DNA from: Candolleomyces eurysporus
Taxonomy: Eukaryota > Basidiomycota > Agaricomycetes > Agaricales > Psathyrellaceae
Assembly (NCBI GenBank): GCA_027579435.1
Contig: JANBPK010000733.1
Coordinates: 54,597-118,596, forward strand
Length of the DNA stretch: 64,000 nucleotides
Direction: 5' to 3'
Both the position numbers and the translations under genes were made by a program. Shown piece after piece: positions 58,555-64,000 of this stretch. Every line of letters begins with the position of its first letter. The stretch's first letter is position 1. The notes under the pieces were generated by a model. That model saw only the letters and a program-made list of their open reading frames with translations. It ran no database searches and was not told the DNA's origin.

Positions 58555-60567
58555 ATGACAGCGATGTATTGGCTCATCCCGTTCTTAGCATGGCTAGCAA
58601 TTCATCTCTATGGCTGGAGACTGCGCAAGCATAACAAGGAGCACCGAAAACATCTCCTAGCGGGACTAGGCCACCAGGAGGACAAGATAATACTCGGCTT
58701 CTTCCATCCATATTCGTAAGAAAAAAGCTGTTCTTGCCACAATCAAGCACTTTTCTAATGGAAAGCTCTCAGGAATGCAGGTGGTGGAGGAGAACGTGTT
58801 CTCTGGACGGCAATTGCCCACATCCAAAGGACTAGGCCCAATATTGTCAGCGTTGTGTACAGCGGGGACACCGACGCGACGAAACAAGAAATCCTTGCAA
58901 AAGTGAAGGTGTGTAGGTNCCCCCCTCCTTGTCCATAAAAGTTCTCACCGGATCCTCCGTAATTTCTAAAACAGTCCCGATTCAACATTGAACTAGATGA
59001 ATCCCATGTCGATTTCGTCTTCCTGGATTCACGGCATCTTGTTGAAGACTCTGCTTGGCCCAGATTTACTTTGCTCGGTCAGAGCTTGGCCTCTATTTGG
59101 CTGGCATGGGAAGCCTTGACGAGGCTAGTTCCGGACCTCTACATCGGTACGCTCTCTCTATCTGGCTGCGGGCGCGCAATGACGTCTCCACCTAGATACC
59201 ATGGGTTACGCCTTTACATTTCACATCGTTGCCATCCTCGGAAGAATACCCGTAGGAGCATATGTCCACTATCCTACAATAAGTACGGAGATGTTAAAAC
59301 GTGTCCAAACGCGTACTCGTTGGCACACGAATTCGGACAGCATCTCTTCATCCGCCGTGCTGAGTCAAGCCAAACTTCTGTGAGGCCTTTTCGCTGATTG
59401 CTATTCACTGTCAAATCTGAATGTACATTCTACAGCTATTACCGCGTTTTCATGTACTATTACGCCATGTCTCTCCGGACGGCGTCCTTTTTGATGGTTA
59501 ATTCGACTTGGACGAAAGAACACGTCGATTCCATTCTCCAACACTCGGACCCCTTCTTGGACGTCATAAATTTTCTCCCCCCGCTTCTGTTCTTAAAACT
59601 TTTCATATCAAACAACGCGCCAAGGGCTTCGACAATCGTATATCCTCCGTGCGATACCAAAGAGATCTCGATATCAAGTCTAGAACATAGACAACGTGTC
59701 ATCCTCAGCCTTGCTCAATTTCGGTGAGTGGGATCCCGGTTATCAGTCAAATCCTTACTCGAAACCTGCGATTCTCATCCCTCCACTGCAGTCCAGAAAA
59801 GGATCATCCTGCTCAGCTTCACGCTTTCCAAAAGCTCCTTGATGAAAATCCGCAGTTCAGATCCGACGACAATCCTAGGAATGGGGTACGCCTTGTTTTA
59901 ATCGGGGGCAGCCGAAACGATGGGGATAGAGACCGAGTTACCCAACTTCGCGGTCTCGCAGGTGAGCTCGGCGTGGAGGTAAGTGACAATGAAGTCTTAT
60001 CTAGACGCCCCGGTGACTCAATTTACGTATCCGATAACGAATGTTAGCCGTACGTTGATTTCATCGTGAACGCTCCATATGCGACGGTTCTGGAATGGTT
60101 ATCGAAGGCCAGCATTGGGCTGAGCACGATGCAGGACGAGCACTTCGGAATCAACATCGTGGAATACATGGTAAGGTTTTCTTTCCATTCTCGTCCGTGT
60201 CGTCGTCAGCTGAACACTGCTCTCGTTGGTTTCTATTAGGCTGCAGGTGTTATTCCTGTAACTCATGCGTCAGGTGGCCCTCTTAAGGATATAGTAGTAC
60301 CCGTCGACGGGAAGCCGTCTGGTAAGTTATAGACTAGCTCTTCCATTATGTATGTCAAGCGTCAGCTGACGGGCTTCTTTCGACATAGGCTTCCATGCGA
60401 GGACGCCCGCTGAATTCGCAGATGCTCTCAAGAAGGTGTTGTCACTTTCTGGTGAAGAAGAGCTGGAGATGCGACGCCGAGCTCGTCAGTGGGCTGTGCA
60501 GCGCTTTTCAGAAGAGGAGTTTGAGAAGGGATGGGACTCGTGTAAATGGGATCGCTATCTTCCTTAA
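58555..60567 (+). CDS. ALG11: GDP-Man:Man3GlcNAc2-PP-dolichol alpha-1,2-mannosyltransferase
   Basis: Adds the fourth and fifth mannoses to the lipid-linked oligosaccharide on the cytosolic face of the ER. About 500 residues in nine or so exons. N-terminal membrane anchor [20 protein letters not shown], then [20 protein letters not shown] (the family GGGGERVLW signature), [76 protein letters not shown], then the glycosyltransferase-4 C-domain with [52 protein letters not shown], and the end CKWDRYLP. One N (58919) is in an intron. The last ~75 coding bases plus 3' flank are repeated, degraded, directly downstream. Confidence 0.92.
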
Positions 60568-61045
60568 TGCAATATCAAAACAGAGCCTGTTAAACACACC
60601 GGTCCGATGCGTAGATACATGCACTGTGGACATCTCACGTCGGTGACAGATTCAAAGACATGCTTAATTGCATGGCTTATCAGCCTCTTCGCGTTTCGAG
60701 ACTACAGCAGGGCCTTGAGACGTCGGTCCGATCCACGAATGGCAGTTGAGGAATGCGTACCCGGTGACAACCGGGCTGTGCGGCGCTTCCTGAGGAGCAG
60801 TTTGAGGAGAATTAGGACTCTTGTCAAGTGGTCGGTATCTTTCTTGCTGCAATATCAAAACAAAGTTTGAATGCACCGGTCCGATACGTGACTACACGTA
60901 GTTCAGAGCTCTACACGTCTCACGACATGACAGATTGGAAGGCATGCTTGACTGCCTGACTCATTGAATTCTACGCGTCTCGAGACGCGAACAGCGTTTC
61001 GAGACACCGGTCCGATTCACAAATGCCTGGTGGTTCTCCCGCGAG
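60485..61045 (+). repeat. Imperfect tandem duplication of the ALG11 3' end, period about 280 bp
   Basis: GGGCTGTG-GCGCTT followed by GAG-AGTTTGAG-AG occurs at 60491 (coding, ALG11) and 60773. TGCAATATCAAAACA follows at about 60567 and 60848, CACCGGTCCGAT at 60597 and 60874, and a CGTTTCGAGAC...CGGTCCGAT-CAC block near 60690-60735 and 60975-61020. Together these indicate one ~280-bp direct duplication that has since diverged; the second copy has stops and no coding potential. Confidence 0.8.
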
Positions 61046-61088
61046 TCCTGCACACTTCAGAACATAACTCGGATACTAGTAATACAGT

Positions 61089-62829
61089 TTACAGATCTAG
61101 TCTCATTAACACTTCTTCAGCTCTGCCTTGTATTTCGGCCAAATTCTTATAGCCGGAGAGTCCCAAATTCGTATCCAGGTCTGCCAACGTGTGCTTAATC
61201 ACCTGCTCGATGCCTGCCTGACCACCTAGTACATTTCCGTACACGTACGGTCGGCCGACTGTGATGGAAGAGAAAGGTGTGCATGCACATCACATCGTCA
61301 GCGAAATACAGTAAAGAGAANGGGGGGTGGCGTACGCAGAACTGCTTGTGCACCGAGCGCAATGGCCTTGATGATGTCACTCCCAGTCCGGATTCCCGAG
61401 TCGAAAAGAATGGTGAGTACACCGCACCTCTGAGCAGTGCGGATTTTCTCAGACTTCATGATCTGTTCTAGGGCGTATAGAGATGGAATAGCTCCGTCGA
61501 CTTGTCGACCACCTAGCATCAACCACAGAACTCCAAAATTAGATCCGGGGTGCTTATCTTGGGAATGTTGGGATAGGAAGCAGTAACGTACCGTGGTTCG
61601 ACACCACTATACCGTCGACTCCAAATTGCAATGCCTTCTCAGCATCCTAGTAAAGATACACAAAATAGCGCAGACGTCAGATCCGGGAAAACGGAAAGAC
61701 GGAAATGTATGAATTGGAGAAGATTGATATGACGGACCTCGAGACATTGAATGCCTTTGACGACCAAAGCTCCTTCCCAGTTATCTCTCAAAAATTTGAG
61801 ATCCTCCCAGGTGCGAAAGATTCCGGAATTCGCCTCCTTCATCCACTCAATTCCAAGGAAGACGGATTCTTTAGCTTTCGGGTCTCCCTCTAAGAAAGCT
61901 TTATCAAGCTTGTCTGCTTCGTAGGGGAATGGAATCTCGGTCTTGGTGATAGGTTGCTTGTTATATCGGGCCATGAAGACCGGGTCTGAAATTCCGACTT
62001 GCACGCCCACTCCATGGGCGAATGGAAGGTAGGACCTTTCGAGGTCGTGGGGTCGCCATCCGATAGTCGAGGTGTCTAATGTGACGACGAGCGCGGAATA
62101 CCCCGCATTCTTTGCGCGGTTAAGGAGGGAAAGGGTGACTTCGTTTGTTCGCGGCCTGTCATCGCCGTGGGGTATATGTTAGAAGTGTCCATCAACTTGG
62201 CTAAAACATTTTGTTGCTCACCAATACAATTGGAACCAGCGATGTCCGTCACCATTGGCCTCGGCGATCTCCTCAATCGTTCGGGTGGCCGCGGTACTCA
62301 GGACATAGGGTATGTTGAGCTTCTGCGCCGCGCGAGCTGCACCGGACTCTGCTTCCGGGTGGAAAATGCCTTGGACGCCTATTGGTGCCAGAATGAGAGG
62401 GGACGACAGCTTCTTATTGAATAGAGTGGTCTGGCAGGTGGCAAATGATATGAAGTTTCCAGTTCACTGGTTGGCGCTCACGGGAACCCTTACCTCTAAA
62501 GTGCGATTATTGGCGTCTCTAAGCATACGGGGAATGATTCCCCACTTCTCGAAAGCGCGCAAATTGGCTCGGTAGGTTGAATTAGCTCCTGCGCTACCTC
62601 CGGCGTACATGAAGGCGCCTGGGTGACGATAGATAAGCCAAAGCGTCTCTTCTTCGGAAATGCGGTGGTCTTTACCTGGTATATCTTTAAGCTTTTCCTT
62701 GGCTTGGGCTTCAATTTCATCGTAAGAAACGGTTCCTAGGGGCTGGGGTGGCTTGCGGCTGAAATAGATTTCGCCCAAGTACGCTTTCCATGGGTTCTCG
62801 ACATCGAGGGCGGCGTTGAGGTCCGTCAT
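61089..62829 (-). CDS. FMN-dependent alpha-hydroxyacid dehydrogenase (lactate oxidase/dehydrogenase type)
   Basis: TIM-barrel flavoenzyme oxidising an L-2-hydroxy acid, about 480 residues. Starts MTDLNAALDVENPWKAYLGE, then FEKWGIIPRMLRDANNRTLE, LSSPLILAPIGVQGIFHPEA, IPYVLSTAATRTIEEIAEAN, RWFQLYWP, LVVTLDTSTIGWRPHDLE, ALVVKGIQ, DGIVVSNHGGRQVDGA with the catalytic His and FMN-contact Arg, FDSGIRTGSDIIKAIALGAQ, and AVLLGRPYVYGNVLGGQAGI after an intron. The end is EEVLMRLDL at 61089. It lacks the cytochrome b5 domain and mitochondrial signal of flavocytochrome b2, so a lactate 2-monooxygenase or glycolate/lactate oxidase-like role is more likely. The N at 61321 is in an intron. Confidence 0.88.
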
Positions 62830-63363
62830 GCTGTAGACTTGCTGTTAAATAATAAGAAAGAAAGATGCAAGTTTGATATGTAAGGCCTGAGGGGGTTATA
62901 ATAAGCACCTCATGACCTGGTCCTTCGCGGATACTTATAACGTCCCATTGCCGGTGCCGCGCTTGTCAATCAACTGGCTTGGAGATTGCAGCCCTGCGAC
63001 GATGACAGACATGGGATTCGAAGGGCCCCACCAGAGTACGCCGCGACCAGAATTAGGGCTGTTCTGGTACCTACCAACGCTCATCTAGACCAGGAGGAGG
63101 GTGCAGTGAGCCCCTATCTAATTATTAGGCGCTGCCGATGTGCCCTGGATCGGTATGACAATGATGTTCCCACGATCCGGCCCGCATCGAGCGTCAGAGA
63201 CTAACGGAGGCATTATTTCGTTGAAACACATCCGTGGTGCAGACGTGTAAACGTTCGTTCCACATACTCTCGACGAGGGCCGCCATATCCAACGCCGTTG
63301 GCGCCCACTATTGCCTCATTCTCCGGCCTGGCTGCCCCATTCTCGAGCCTTTGAGCCATTGTG
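62830..63363. promoter_or_regulatory. Divergent promoter region, FMN dehydrogenase / SLP1
   Basis: 534 bases between the start codons of two divergent genes. No obvious TATA box on the SLP1 side; no supported gene. Confidence 0.45.
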
Positions 63364-64000
63364 ATGCTCGGAAGGCTACCACTTGCCCTGCTGTCCCTTC
63401 TACTTGCATCAGTTGCATACTCGGAATCGACATCGCCCAATGACCCTTTCAAAGTTATCGTTTCTCTCATTCCACGACAACCAGAGCCACCAATATGCTG
63501 TCTCAAGCCTCTACCACCGATAGAGGCTGTCGATGACGACGTTCTACTCTCATTTGAAGAGTGGAAAGCCAGGCAGTCCCAATTGCAGGTGGAAGCAACC
63601 CCGGAGACTAAGGAGAATACTCCCAGTCGAACGCCCCACGACACGGACGGTGTAGGAGACCCTAAAGAGGGGAGCGATATCACTGACGATACCGGCTCAC
63701 CCTCGCTAACTGCAGAACTTGCCCAAGCCACCGAAAAGCTAGCACCACATTTCCGGGTACCTATTACAGACCGCTTCAATTACGCCAGTTTAGACTGCTC
63801 AGCGCGGGTCCACACTGCACATCGGGGGGCCAAGTCAGCATCTTCGATATTATCCTCAAAGAAGGATCGCTATATGCTCAGCCCATGTAACACCCCGAAG
63901 GTTCAGCAATTCGTCGTTGTCGAATTGTGCGAAGATATTCGAATAGACACCGTTCAACTGGCCAACTTCGAATTCTTTAGCGGAGTCTTCAAAGACTTCG
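63364..64000 (+). CDS. SLP1: SUN-domain protein of the SLP1/SUCO family, 3' end outside window
   Basis: ER-membrane SUN-like protein; yeast Slp1 works with Emp65 in folding and protecting soluble ER proteins. One open exon of at least 212 codons, without a stop before the window ends, so it is partial. Signal peptide MLGRLPLALLSLLLASVAYS, then Pro-rich and acidic spacer (FEEWKARQSQLQVEA is the conserved FxEWK-type motif), then the family core: DRFNYASLDCSARVHTAHRG, AKSASSILSSKKDRYMLSPC, FVVVELCEDIRIDTVQLANF, EFFSGVFKDF at the edge. The DCSA-V and KDRYMLSPC strings are diagnostic of this SUN subgroup rather than nuclear-envelope SUN proteins. A transmembrane segment is expected downstream, beyond the window. 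Confidence 0.9.
   Translation, partial: MLGRLPLALLSLLLASVAYSESTSPNDPFKVIVSLIPRQPEPPICCLKPLPPIEAVDDDVLLSFEEWKARQSQLQVEATPETKENTPSRTPHDTDGVGDPKEGSDITDDTGSPSLTAELAQATEKLAPHFRVPITDRFNYASLDCSARVHTAHRGAKSASSILSSKKDRYMLSPCNTPKVQQFVVVELCEDIRIDTVQLANFEFFSGVFKDF

Overview
The window is nuclear DNA from a filamentous basidiomycete, most likely an Agaricomycete. The evidence is gene density (about one gene per 2 kb on both strands), short introns of roughly 50-60 nt in nearly every gene, tandem Zn2Cys6 regulators, a probable Clp1-type sexual-development protein, a GH131 glucanase and a secreted GH37 trehalase. There is no operon structure and no CRISPR array. I see no transposon and no rRNA or convincing tRNA gene. 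Gene models were built by hand from splice signals and family motifs, so exon edges are predictions.

Layout from left to right. 1-11 kb: chorismate mutase (+), then on the minus strand two diverged septin-like GTPases and a Zn2Cys6 regulator. The second septin-like gene reads in frame through a canonical intron into two more Zn2Cys6 modules, giving an apparent septin-transcription factor fusion. This is the most unusual object here. 11.8-23 kb: dihydroxy-acid dehydratase, COX20, a Cdc25/rhodanese-like phosphatase, an unrecognised membrane protein, RIO1 kinase and glutathione synthetase. 24-34 kb: Clp1-like protein, GH131, an F-box protein and RPAP1. 34-41 kb: two tandem 2-oxoglutarate/Fe(II) dioxygenases and a PRMT3-type arginine methyltransferase. 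41-47 kb: two small low-complexity proteins, the CCDC25/Jlp2 homologue and RBM25. 47-64 kb: GPI-type trehalase, carboxylesterase, the Msp1 AAA ATPase, an unrecognised single-pass protein, ALG11, an FMN-dependent alpha-hydroxyacid dehydrogenase and the start of an SLP1/SUN-family protein cut by the window end.

Most genes are independent housekeeping functions: amino-acid biosynthesis, glutathione, ribosome and Pol II biogenesis, splicing, N-glycosylation, and mitochondrial protein quality control. No shared pathway or secondary-metabolite cluster is evident. The functional groupings I do see are the septin-like/Zn2Cys6 block and the tandem dioxygenases.

Sequence quality matters. Isolated N characters next to or near short base runs repeatedly behave as spurious inserted bases, because omitting them restores the reading frame of conserved proteins. 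N-dense stretches at about 15.8-21.2 kb and 33.3-36.1 kb look like collapsed, polymorphic or low-coverage consensus. Several introns appear to use GC instead of GT donors, and some exons are only 7-24 nt, so automated gene calls here will tend to break.
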